From: Purshia tridentata
Taxonomy: Eukaryota > Streptophyta > Magnoliopsida > Rosales > Rosaceae
NCBI GenBank assembly: GCA_003254885.1
Contig: QANT01004890.1
Span: forward strand, 1 to 38,533
DNA length: 38,533 nt
Direction: 5' to 3'
Below the pieces are notes generated by a model that saw only the letters and a list, made by a program, of their open reading frames with translations, searched no databases and was not told the origin of the DNA. A program made the translations under genes and the position numbers. Shown one piece after another: positions 22,901 through 32,953 of this stretch (positions within the stretch are counted from its first letter, which is position 1; every line of letters starts with the position of its first letter).

Positions 22901-25900
22901 CCTGGAATACCTCCAGCCCACATTACCATATTTGCCTCCTATTAGTTTTGTCCACTGCTTATCTCATTCCAAATCAAATCTCCACAGCCATTTCCCAAGA
23001 AAAACCTGATGAGGCTTTAATGTTTTAAAGCTAAGTCCTTCTTCCTCAATAGGCCTAACAACTAGGTCTCAACCAATCAGATGAAGTCTGAAACAGGCTC
23101 CTCCATCTTTTCAGAGGAAATCCCTTTGAAATTGTTCTAACTTTTTAGCCACTGAGGTCAAGATAGATAAATAGATTGAGTGGAAAGTTAGAGAGAATAC
23201 CTTTAATAAGTGTGACCCAGCGACCTTTAGATAAGTAGTCATATATAACCCACTAATCTCCTCTTGATCCTTTCCACAACTGGGTTCCATAAAGACTTTA
23301 ACCCCAAAGGACTGCCCATAGGTAAGCCCAAATACAAATTGAGGAGATGCCAAGGCTGATCAAACAAGAGATGGCTTGGAACCAAGTCAACTTTGAATAA
23401 AATAATCAACATATAACAGGACAATGATACTTGCTTATCTCAACTATTATTGTGAAAAAGTTTAGCATATGTTCTTTCTTCAGTTTCTTGGCACCTTCAA
23501 CTTGCATTTCCCACCTTTTGTTTCCTCTCAAAACTGCTGTCTATATCGATCTATTGGTCTGTAAAGGCTACTTTCATATTTCAACGATTCCTATGTTCCA
23601 TCAAATATGTACTTGACACTAAAACGTTTGCACATGGTGCAGCTTGCCGGGTACCATTCCCCGACCAGCAACAAACAAGTTGGAAAGGATGAGTCTGATT
23701 CCAAACTCTTCTTTATTTAAGTTGTTTGATGTCAAATACCTGAAGATCTCAGTTTTCTTAGACCAGTCTAAATGTAAAAAATGATCAGGGAGGGAGAAAG
23801 ATTAATCTGTAAATAACATAATTTTATAAATCACAGATTTCACTAATACAATGACAATAAAGCCCATGAATATGTCAAACCCATAAACCACAGAATTGCA
23901 GCAATGGGCTACACATGCAAACAACCTACACTGCCATTTAATGTCTTAGACATAAACTAAAAAATGTTATATCATGGTGAAAGAGGCAACTAAATAGTGT
24001 GACAGTGTAATCAAGCTAAAGAATAAATAGAAAAATCTAAACCCAAGGGCATTGGTCTTACTAAACTGAGGAAGATTGCACTGATCTTCGAAAAATTCTT
24101 ACGGTTTTTATCAACAAAATCTGCAACACCTGCAATGCACATTTAATGAGGGCTAACATAAGATACAAAGTTTATAGACGTTAGATAAGTGACTAAAACA
24201 GTGAGCATCTTCTTAAAAGTTTTGCATGAATGTCAGATTTTAGAATTAATCCTGCTTGTTCAACCAAAATAGGTTTTCCACACCTTATGAAGCCTGAAAT
24301 AAGAGGGTAATCCAACCCAACCTGCTTTTACACCCATATGAGGGCTAGCTTTAGGGCTATATTAAGAGGATAGATCATTAGTAAGGTTTGTGTGCGAGAT
24401 AGCCATCAAAAATTTATCCCTAATTTCATTGCTGGAGGTTTCCCGTGCTCTTCACTAGTGGATGTAGGCCTTAGGCTTGACAATATAAAATTTTAAGTTT
24501 TTCATTGATTCTCAACTTTTCTACTAGCCTCTTGCACAAGTGGAACGTGTGCAAGGTTTTCTTATACAATCAAGTTAAGTTTTTGAAAATTTAAAATGTA
24601 TGGTTAATTATGAGTAGGAGAGTAGTTGCTCAAGAATAGGACAGGATAGGGTACATTGAGATTCACTAGAAATATGTAAGGGGTATTGCAGGAGTGGAGG
24701 TTTGGGGAACTTTAAATTATTTTAGAAGAATTATCTGGCCTCTTATATTCATAGAAATTAAAGATTATATTTTTAATCTCAAAACGTAGAGGCCATGCAT
24801 TGAATCACCATTCTATAATATTATGTTAAGCATAAAGTTAATCTTAGGGTGCCATGCCACTATTTGACATCAATTGTTTTGCGTATGAGTGGACATTCGC
24901 ATGTGCATGTGCATGTGATATCTGTATATAACTTATGTAATTATCCATGTCTGTATCTATTAATATTTATGATGAAAATTTTAGCTTCAGTTTTTGCACT
25001 GAATAATCAGCTACTTTTATAATACATACCATTCAGGTCTCATGGTTTATATTAACTACCTAAAAAGGGGCCAGAGAATGAGAACCAAAGTAGAAAGAAG
25101 ACAGCAGAACACTCACCTTTGAAGGATTCTCGAAGAATCTGTTGAAGAAAAATGGACAAGTTACTATGAAGATGATAAAACTCCAAAGAGAGTGTAGATA
25201 ATTTTTTGATAGCGGTATCACAAAAGGCCACATTCATGATAATAACCATCAGAAAATATTAACAATTAAACATTACTTCATATACAGCTATAAGACTTCA
25301 ATATTAAGGGAGGGCTGGGAAGCATGCCATAAACTAACAAATTATGCAGGAAATAAAACAAATTAGAGAACTGCATTGCATTTGCATACTCATTACACAA
25401 GAGCAACCACTTGAAGCAAATATAATGGAAAATAAGATGGAATCAAAATCTTCTCCCCTCTAACCCCACTTATCTTGGGCCAACACCAAGTAATGGCCTG
25501 ATATACTCTGTAATTACACCAAGTAGAGAAGCAGCTAATTGTCATATTCCATGTCTACTGTAATTGCTACCTATTTGAATATTCTGTTATGTGAGAAACA
25601 ATATGGGCAGTCTTTATCAAAGCAACTGATTAAAATATCAAGTTTAAATCTGGGTTCTTACAAATTTTCAGAAATTCGGAACCAGAAAATGAGTCCTTTA
25701 TTTCATTTTCAATATATGAATCTCAAACCATTTATGGTTGCTGAAACTGTTTCTCACAGTATAAAACAGAAAACATGTATGGAAAACCTGTATAGGTTAA
25801 TATTGTCTTTTTGACCAGTGGCCAGAACCTTTTAGTCCAAAATTCTGGCCCTTTTCATAATTGTCAATGGTTTTTGGTAGAATAAGAATCAAAAGCCATT

Positions 25901-28900
25901 GATCAGAAAGTCGGACGAAGCTCCTAGTTAGATAATTATCTTACTTTCACTGTGGTTTTTCTTTTCAGTCTGTCCCATCAATAAAGACCCAAAAGCTTTA
26001 GAACCATAGGAAATATCAAGTGGCAGACAGCTAGACATGGAAACTGCCAGACTGTGATTCAGCTATCACCAGGTATCCAATGCAAGGGGAAGGAAGGGGG
26101 GCGATAGAGGGAGAGAGAAATTGCATAATAAATCAAGTTAAATATGATGAACTCAACATAGTTTATAGAACTTAGTTCAGTATATTTCATTACAATAATA
26201 CTACAAGCACCAAATTATTTCACCAAGTTTGATTACCAAGTATTTTAGTATGTAAATAAATGATGTTCAGAGTGGGCCCAGAAATGAATAAATGACAAAC
26301 TGCCACATCAGTTGGGATTTTAAAATTTGGTGTAAGAGTTGGTGACTCTAGAACTACTCATTTCGTTATGATACTCCAACCTTCAACAAACTTTTTAAAA
26401 TGGTCCCATCAGAGAGAGAAAGAGAGAAGCCATTAGAAATATTTTCCTAAAATCAATTGAAATCTTCAATGGTGACTTCTATCAAGTTTACAAGTGAAGG
26501 AATGGTCAAGAAAAACTGGTTAAGAAAGAACTATGTTAAATTTACAACTAGTCATGACTATTTTATGTGAAATGTTATGATTTCTATGTGCCAAGGTTTT
26601 TATCCATAGATTTCTATTAGAATGCAGATGTCACTCTCACTTCAAGGTACAGACTAAAAGATGTCCATAACAAGTAAGAAAAAAAAATTATGTGCTTATT
26701 GAAGGTAAAATAGTTGATAAATTCAAATTTTGGTTTTGTTAGAAACACTGCTATGATAGGTATTTACTTGTCAGTAGCAGAATTGAGCTTTTACCTTCCC
26801 CATGATTAGGGGGATTAACAATGTGAGAACAAGACTTTTGAACAGCTGCTTAGTTGGAACAGATACATCAACTCCATCAGCTATGAATTTTGATACAGAA
26901 AATGGAATCTGAAAGGTGATATGATATTAGGACATGCTTACAGAGATCAACCAGAAATGAAATCTGTTGCTGCAATACATACAGAGGCAAATGCATTTCT
27001 TACTACAATCTGACTCTAAATAAATATGTAAATTCAAACATAAAATTGAGAAGACTAATAGAAACTCTTAAACTCACAATCAAAATTCCTAACATATTAG
27101 AGATCACAGTCATTGCAAGAGCAAGAGCAGAATTGGCCCCAGCAAGCTGCATTTGAAGATTACAAACCTTTAGTTAAAACCCCAATCCTAATACACACTG
27201 CAAAGAGGATAAAAATGAAAATCTTCAAATAAGATTGAAGGCAAAGGATTTAGCACACCTGAGTAAGTGCCACTCCACTTGATAATGTAGTTGGCATACA
27301 GCAAAATATTGCGAGCCCTGAACAAGAGTTTCAACTAACTTTAGAATACTAGATTCCTGATTCACCATGATTCTGTAAATCCCAAGCTAACTTACACAAC
27401 AACATTAAGTATTTTTGAGACAAGAAACCAGAAACAGTGGCACAAAAATATGTGGAAACAAGCAACCCTAAACCCAATAACCAAGCACCTAAACTGATCC
27501 AATCTTTATGTTGAGTTGAAGCCAATAAGCCAAAACAGGATCATGAAAAATATGATTGTAGTATTAGAGTAAATTATAGCAATAGTCCATCAATGATCAC
27601 ATGAGTATCACTTTAGTCCATGAATTTCATTTTAGAATTCTAGAGTCCATGAACTATTGCATGAGTATCACTTTAATCATTTTTGTAACTTCTGTTACAA
27701 CACATACGTAATATAGCATGCCTGACATAGGTACTTTCATTCACTTTCATGTCATTACTTTATCCAATGGCAATAGATGAACTAAATTATTGATGTCACC
27801 AAAACTTCATAGAAAGTCATTCAGAAATATTTTTCACAACAATATAGGAATAACATAATTGCCCTCCCAACCAACTCTAAGTGAAAATAAATTCAATTGC
27901 CAAACCTCTAACAAATTCTTGAGGTTGGAGCTGCAGTTGCAATATTATCCTTGAAAAATATGGAGTAAATAATAGAATGGAGACCTGAATTTTGGAGAGG
28001 ATTAAGAATATGATAACATATTGGCCAGCATCAAAGAAATGTCAATAGAAATGATATCCATAAATTGCAGTTTAAGAATGATCAAGGGATTAATAATCTG
28101 ATAATATGTTGGACATCATCAATGAAATATCAATGCAAGTAAATCATAGTGTAAGAATAACAAGGTATCAATAGCATAGCAAGATTTCAAATCCACGGTA
28201 TGCAATAACTTATTAATAAAAGCTATCATGTCCTTTTCAGGGGCAAAAAAACCAAGACAATACTAACAAAGCTATCCAGAGGTTCTCCATTGTTTCCCAA
28301 AATATAAAGGAACAAAAGTATGTCCACTACAGCATGTTCCTTTACTTTATAAAGACTTTTATCCATCCAATATTATGGAATAGCTGCCAAATAAATAAAG
28401 TTACTAAATCTGACTTTCATATCTGAATCTAGTATGCATAATGTATGTCCGAACACAGCCCACCCTCTAGACACACACAAACAAACACCCTCTATACATA
28501 CCAGATTCAGATAAAGGTGCATGTGTGTACGCATAACATGTAAAAGAAAGAGACATAAGACATTGAGGTCATACTAGCCCAAAGATTCCTACAGGCCATG
28601 CTTCTGCAGCTGCAACAATTTCTCCAGTGTGCAATGTCAACCCTATGCAATTACATATAAATAAGTAAGGCGAGATGGGTATAAACTAAAGAATGATCAA
28701 AACAGAATGGTACCAAGGCACTGTAAAATTCTAACCTGAGATGATAAAAATCCCAAATGCGCTAAATTTTGACAAAGAATATGTATCAGCAAGACAACCT
28801 AGGGTAGGATTTGCAATCCCTAAAGCTACTCCACCAACAAGAGCTGCACGTAGTAGTATTACAAAAGCAAAGAATAAAATTTCCAACTAAACCCATAAAG

Positions 28901-29434
28901 ACTTTCCATTATAAAGACTGTTCAAGAGTTAGAAGTCACCTAAGGGAAGAAAATTGTTCGCCACAAAATTCGACAACGGTTTAACCCAATTGGATCCCTT
29001 GGCCGAACCCGAATGCTTATCAAATTTGTCTCTATTACCATCTACCTGAAAAAGCATTCACATTTCTTTAAACAACATAATTAACCACGACATACAATTT
29101 GAGAGTTTTCACTTTTGTTACCTAAATCCTAAACCAAACTATCAAAATCAACCTCTACCTAGTCCAATTACACTGTGACCATTTCCAAAACCCAATGCCA
29201 AGAAAAATTAGAATTCTATTCCTTTTTTCTGAGTAACCAAACGGAGCACAAACAAGTAAAAAGAACCTGATCGGGATGTTGGCAGGCTTTGACGGGTCTG
29301 GAAATGGAGCGGGTAAGATGAAAATTAGAACGGAATTCGGCGTGTTTGGAGAGAAAATGTGGGATTCGGTGAGAAAACGGCAGCGTTTTGGTGGGTGGAG
29401 GTGTGAGAATTAGGGATTGGATGGTTCCCGCCAT
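19998..29434 (-). CDS. BASS4: Chloroplast sodium/metabolite cotransporter, BASS4-like
   Basis: A bile-acid:sodium-symporter (SBF) family membrane protein of the plastid envelope; the metabolite carried by the BASS4 branch is unknown to me. Exons, minus strand: 29434-29267, 29045-28940, 28843-28736, 28642-28575, 27984-27906, 27317-27259, 27146-27078, 26908-26795, 25138-25117, 24129-24062, 21545-21460, 20696-20567, 20249-20148, 20072-19998. Total 1254 bp (417 residues), all phases consistent and all introns GT-AG. The first 56 residues are rich in Ser, Thr, Pro and basic residues, like a transit peptide. Several hydrophobic segments follow, including ALVGGVALGIANP, FCCMPTTLSSGVALTQ (181-196) and ALALAMTVISNMLGI. 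The C-terminal part has PVMVAVVEQLGGALGESG. Exon 9 is only 22 bp. Intron 10 (21546-24061) holds a LINE relic. The stop falls inside a donor-like AAG/GTATCT, so the exact C-terminus is slightly uncertain. Confidence 0.93.
21980..23425 (-). pseudogene. Decayed LINE (L1-type) reverse-transcriptase 3' part in BASS4 intron 10
   Basis: Fragments in shifting minus-strand frames match the end of plant LINE ORF2 in the right order. At 23111-23424 there is GLPMGSPLGLKSLWNP and SVAKKLEQFQRDFL, the region just after the polymerase core. At 22556-22840 there is KVGDDSLVYFWSDVWCRDQP with GAIWDIPFLRN, the start of the zf-RVT (reverse-transcriptase zinc-binding) domain. At 22240-22330 there is ESMDHILLQC, and near 22100-22150 WRERK with CFKDAEAP, the last conserved block. 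Frame changes and stops leave it non-functional, and no poly(A) tail is recognisable. It has the same orientation as the host gene, so it is transcribed and removed with the intron. Confidence 0.75.
27583..27685. repeat. Imperfect 61-bp tandem repeat in BASS4 intron 5
   Basis: AGTCCAT, a few variable bases, then CATGAGTATCACTTTA occurs at about 27583-27620 and again at about 27644-27680. This wording is common in plant dispersed repeats. It lies in intron 5 (27318-27905); no ends or target duplication could be fixed. Confidence 0.5.
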
Positions 29435-30162
29435 TGGAAAGACTAACTGAACTCTAAACGGTTATGCTTTGCTACTGCTACACTCTGTTTACTCTTTTTA
29501 AGCAACCAGGCCGTTGGCCCGTTGTACACTTGTAATAAGAAAGCTCACACAAAACCGTTATCGTGTAGCAGAAAATGCTTTTTTTATTTGTTTTTATTGG
29601 TTATGTGCATCACGTGGCGTATTAAATGTGAGATATTATTGGATAAGTGTCTCTTCTATTGCAGTAATAGTAGCAACTAAGTAACAGTGTCAAGGAGAAA
29701 TGAGAGGTCACACGTACGTCATTTGATATAAGTTATTTATATATTTGGCTTAAGTGATCCACACCACATCTGATGTTTATGTGAGAAAGGCTTTGGTTTC
29801 TTTTTCTATTGCTAATTAATTTTGAATTAAATTCTCTAATTTTTTAAAGAAACTTGACACTTTTTTTTTTCTGAAATTTCTTGTCAAAATTGATGCTACA
29901 TAATCTCTCTCATTATGGTGGGTCTTTTTTTTTTGATATTATGGGGGAAGGGGAGGGTTCGAACCCGAATGTGTAAGAAAAAACTTTTATATTCGATCAA
30001 CTAAACAAATTCCAATTCACTCATTATGGTGGCTTGGCAATCATCTTTGTCTTGCAATAGAGTAAGCTCCCACCTTCCTTAAATTTAATCTCTCTTTCAA
30101 ACTACAAAACTCATCTTCATTTTAAACTTACATTTTTAGCAATAGAAACTGTGAGACCTCAA
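29435..30162. other. BASS4 upstream region and intergenic DNA
   Basis: Minus-strand sequence immediately before the BASS4 start codon; the promoter should be here. CTTAAAAAGAG near 29495-29505 (minus strand) is a weak TATA-like word. At about 29935-29975 the palindromic word GGTTCGAACC lies in a G-rich stretch shared with dispersed repeats near 3600 and 3750. No gene seen. Confidence 0.4.
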
Positions 30163-30171
30163 AAATTTTCA

Positions 30172-31268
30172 GGGCAACTTTTTTTAAACCCCCTAACTAT
30201 CAAAAAAATTTTATAAGCCCCCACCTATTTAAAAACTCTTCTAAAACCCCTTAAAACATATAATGTCTCTTTTACCCTTCTAACGCTCTGACGCGCGCTC
30301 AGTGTAACTGTATTTTATAAACAGTTACATTTTCACTAAAAACAGTTACATCTTCACTAAAAAACAATTACACTGAAATTGAATATCAAAGCTACATACA
30401 TTCACTAACACAATCATACACATACATTCAATTTCACTAATACAACAAGCCATTAATTACAATTACACGCACATTACTAAAACTGAATTTCAGACATACA
30501 ATTACACTAAAAAATTTCAGTTACACTGAAATTGATTTAGTTACATTAAAAAATTCAATTACACTGAAACTGATTCAGTTACACTAAAAAATTCATCTCT
30601 GCCATTCTTTCAACAGCCAATAGCAAGATAAAGCTGAGGGGATTCAATTTGATACATAAGTTGAAGCCAACAGCCACTGCAATCGCCAGAAAACTCTAGG
30701 AGAAACCGCAGCCTTCGAAGCTTCGCAACGCCTTGCTCAGTGGTCATCGGAGTGAGGGAATGGCATGAAGAGACTCAACATGAAGAGAGGAAGCTATTGG
30801 TGCCAGAGTTAGACAGCCACGCTGTCGGAAAAAGTAGACCGCTGGCGGAGGCTTCGGTGCAGTTTGGAGTTGTTCCACCGCTGTCGAGGGTCGGTTGGAT
30901 GATCGGTGGGTACTACTGTGTTCGTCGCAATAAGAATAAGGTGACCATGGTAGTCTCATCGGCAGTCATCACCGGACGGTGGACAAAGCTCCGGCACAAT
31001 TGCGCAAGGAGAGAGAGAGAAAGGGAATGTAGAGGAGAGAGAGTAAACACAAACTGCAGGTAAGAGAGAAATAAAAATGTGGTTATGTTTTGTCTAGGGT
31101 TATAGTTGGAATATTATAAAAATAAAGGTCAAACTTAGTTAGATATTAGTTGACTAGAGGGTTTTGGAAGAGATTAAGTTTATAATAGGGGGTTTAGGGA
31201 GAGTTTAATATAAGCTGGGGGTTTAGAAATATTCTAGCTCTAATTTGGGGGTTTTGGCACATTTGCAT
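30172..31268. mobile_element. Non-autonomous Mutator-like element (possible Pack-MULE) with 9-bp TSD
   Basis: The element is 1097 bp. It is flanked by AAATTTTCA at 30163-30171 and 31269-31277, an exact 9-bp duplication. The outer 22 bp align to the reverse complement of the other end without gaps, sharing GCAA at positions 3-6 and AAACCCCC at 15-22; further C5 blocks are repeated inward at both ends. The interior has an AT-rich minisatellite (30319-30597), then a markedly more GC-rich core (about 30640-31060), then a GA-rich run. No transposase is visible. The GC-rich core, which differs sharply from its surroundings, could be captured host sequence, but its frames match nothing I recognise. 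Confidence 0.82.
30319..30597. repeat. Minisatellite-like array inside the second MULE
   Basis: Degenerate repeats of AGTTACACTAAAAAATTC and AATTACACTGAAATTGA alternate, clearest at 30490-30597 and weaker at 30319-30370. The shared core is (C/A)A(G/A)TTACA, also present in the internal repeat of the other Mutator-like element near 16820-16885 as CAGTTACAG / GAGTTACAG. Confidence 0.65.
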
Positions 31269-31277
31269 AAATTTTCA

Positions 31278-31757
31278 ACTATCTTTAAAAATTTATTTAA
31301 GAGCTTAGAAAATTTGTTTCACCAGGTGGAGTTCGGGGAGGAGAGGTGAACTTTGTCTGTTCACTTCGGTGAAGTCATACAAAGCATGCCCCTTGTTCTT
31401 TGCATTAGTATGCACCCTTTAGATTTTTTTTAATCCAAAAATAAAAAATGTCTTCATATGCATGCAAAAACACAGGGATTGAGCCGAGTGCCTAGTGTTT
31501 TTATTTATTTTAAAATATTACCATTGTTTGAGAGTAACAACTATTGTTAATGAGTAATAATGACAACCAAAATGTTACAAAAAAATAATACTAATAAAAG
31601 CTGGGTCTGGAATGAACATTTGCTTCTTTTTCATTCTTTTTTATGTTTTGTTTGTGACTTAGCTAGGCAGCAGCACAGATGAGAGAATGTAGCAGTAGTC
31701 AAAGTCTAGAAGATTAGAATTTGTGCCACTAATAAAGCAAAAGGGTTTTCCCCTTTT
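31278..31757. other. Gap between MULE and copia element
   Basis: About 480 bp of AT-rich DNA with no gene, no repeat ends and no target-site duplication matching the far side of the copia element. Confidence 0.4.
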
Positions 31758-31949
31758 TGTTAAATTTGAGAATAGTCTGTATATTTGATGTATATGTTTT
31801 ACAATGGATGCGTACAACCACATAAATAACCTATAATAAGCTTTCTCTCCAAGACACAGATCCTATAATTAAGCTATACAAATATGGTAAAGACAAAATA
31901 AGGAAACATTAATTCCTAAATCATTGGATCTATATTCTGCAACTCAATA
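31758..31949 (-). repeat. 3' LTR of the copia element (192 bp)
   Basis: In minus sense it begins TATTGAGTTGCAG and ends ATTTAACA. It differs from the other LTR at 6 of 192 positions by my count (five transitions, one transversion), about 3 percent. Both copies start with TA where TG is usual, so this is a family trait and not a fresh mutation. Confidence 0.95.
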
Positions 31950-31960
31950 CTCCCCCTCAA
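31950..31960 (-). other. Polypurine tract of the copia element
   Basis: TTGAGGGGGAG on the minus strand, directly before the 3' LTR. It overlaps the TGA stop codon of the RNase H frame (31957-31959), a compact arrangement often seen in copia elements. Confidence 0.85.
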
Positions 31961-32361
31961 GTTGGAAAGTGTATGTTATAAACTCCCAACTTGCCTAAAA
32001 GAGATCCAAAAGAAGCTTTCCCCAATGATTTTGTAAAAATGTCTGCAACTTGCAGCAATGTGGGTGTGTAGGCTGTAGAAATTAACCCGGACTTGATATA
32101 TTGTCGAACTACATGACAATCTAAATCAATGTGTTTAGTGCGCTCATGGAATACTGGGTTTGCTACAATGTGAAGAGCCGCTTGATTATCACAGTGCAAA
32201 ACTGCAGGCTCTGAATGATTGATTCCAAGATCTTGTAAAACATACTTCAGCCAAGCAAGCTCACAACTAGCATCTGCCATAGCTCTATATTCAGCTTCGG
32301 CAGTTGAACGGGCAATTGTGTTTTGCTTCTTGCTTTTCCAAGAAATTGGAGAACTCCCAAG
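31957..32361 (-). pseudogene. copia RNase H, 3' part (split by nested LTR)
   Basis: The frame starts with [13 protein letters not shown] and contains [40 protein letters not shown] and [10 protein letters not shown], all conserved in copia RNase H. It runs to the element's natural stop. Its upstream partner ends at GYCTFL on the other side of the solo LTR (32954 onward). The open frame extends a further 66 bp into LTR sequence, giving unrelated residues. Confidence 0.93.
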
Positions 32362-32593
32362 TGTCACGGGATGACTCTTTAAGCCTTCCACCCGCGCGGC
32401 CTTAGACTTGATCACCTCCTCGAACAAGCTAAGTCAGCCTTGAACGCCTAAGATTCCCAAGATTGAACCACGAAAGAAAGCAAGATTACTTGGAGAATGC
32501 TTGAAGAGAATGAGTGTGGGAGAAAGAACACTTGTATTGAACTCAAGAAAGCTTACAACTTCTTGGATTGTTTGGCCAAATGGCCTCCCCCTC

Positions 32594-32601
32594 TATTTAT
32601 A
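32594..32601 (-). promoter_or_regulatory. TATA box of the solo LTR
   Basis: TATAAATA in the minus-strand context GGCTATAAATAGAGGGG. Transcription would start near 32565 and run toward lower coordinates, leaving about 200 bp of R/U5 before the LTR end. Confidence 0.7.
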
Positions 32602-32761
32602 GCCATCCACCTCCTCAATGGACGGTTATGATGGATTTGATCCAATGGTGTACAATTTACAACTAGAATTATCTAGAATATACAAGAACCTATACATGGT
32701 GAGGTTAAGTTCTCTACCATTCTCTAGAAGTCTCCAGAATGTCATGGATAAATGTACTTGT

Positions 32762-32902
32762 GTCTTGAAAGCTCCATAAGACTCTGGAAGGCTCTGGAGA
32801 ACTCTTGAATATCCTTGAACACTCTGGACTTCTCTTGAATCCTCTGGATTTCTCTAGAGAATTCCCGGAACGTCCCGGAAGATTCTAGAACATTCCGGAA
32901 GC
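32762..32902 (-). promoter_or_regulatory. Heat-shock-element-like array in the solo LTR U3
   Basis: Heat-shock factors bind alternating GAA/TTC triplets spaced by two bases. At 32878-32900 there are five perfect consecutive units: GAA, TTC, GAA, TTC, GAA at 32878, 32883, 32888, 32893 and 32898. Two further palindromes reading TCC-CG-GAA start at 32863 and 32873. From 32762 to 32861, ten 10-bp units of the form (C/G)TC-nn-GAA or close variants follow in strict register. So 14 TTCnnGAA-like palindromes occur at 10-bp spacing with a single 1-bp phase shift near 32862. The array is 160-300 bp upstream of the LTR TATA box. Confidence 0.75.
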
Positions 32903-32953
32903 TCTCATTGTCAATGGGCATAGACATTAGCCTTTTGAATGCAGCCCATGACA

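Larger units (their letters stand above)
32362..32953 (-). mobile_element. Solo LTR of a second retrotransposon, nested in the copia RNase H
   Basis: This 592-bp block interrupts a conserved protein motif exactly. It begins (minus sense) TGTCATGGG and ends CCCGTGACA, canonical TG...CA termini with a 9-bp imperfect inverted repeat. CAAG flanks it on both sides (32358-32361 and 32954-32957), a 4-bp target duplication. It has no direct repeats at its two ends, no primer site and no coding sequence, so it is a solo LTR and not a TRIM. A minus-strand TATAAATA at 32601-32594 marks the U3/R promoter. Insertion also shifts the host reading frame (596 bp net). It differs in sequence and length from the host LTRs, so it is another family. 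Confidence 0.88.

Noticed and set aside
29945..29975. GGTTCGAACCC, T-loop-like word suggesting a tRNA gene
   Set aside because: No acceptor stem, anticodon arm or D-arm can be placed around it; similar words occur in dispersed repeats at about 3600 and 3750.
30319..30597. CRISPR-like regular repeats
   Set aside because: This is a plant genome and the units are degenerate, contiguous minisatellite repeats without unique spacers.
30740..31063. 107-codon frame in the GC-rich core of the second MULE as a real gene
   Set aside because: No recognisable family and low-complexity Arg/Glu end from the GA run; kept only as possible captured sequence.
32362..32953. Reading the nested insertion as a TRIM or as coding sequence fused to RT
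   Set aside because: Its ends are not direct repeats of each other, and there is no primer site. The open frame running into it from RT (about 70 codons) is read-through of LTR sequence.
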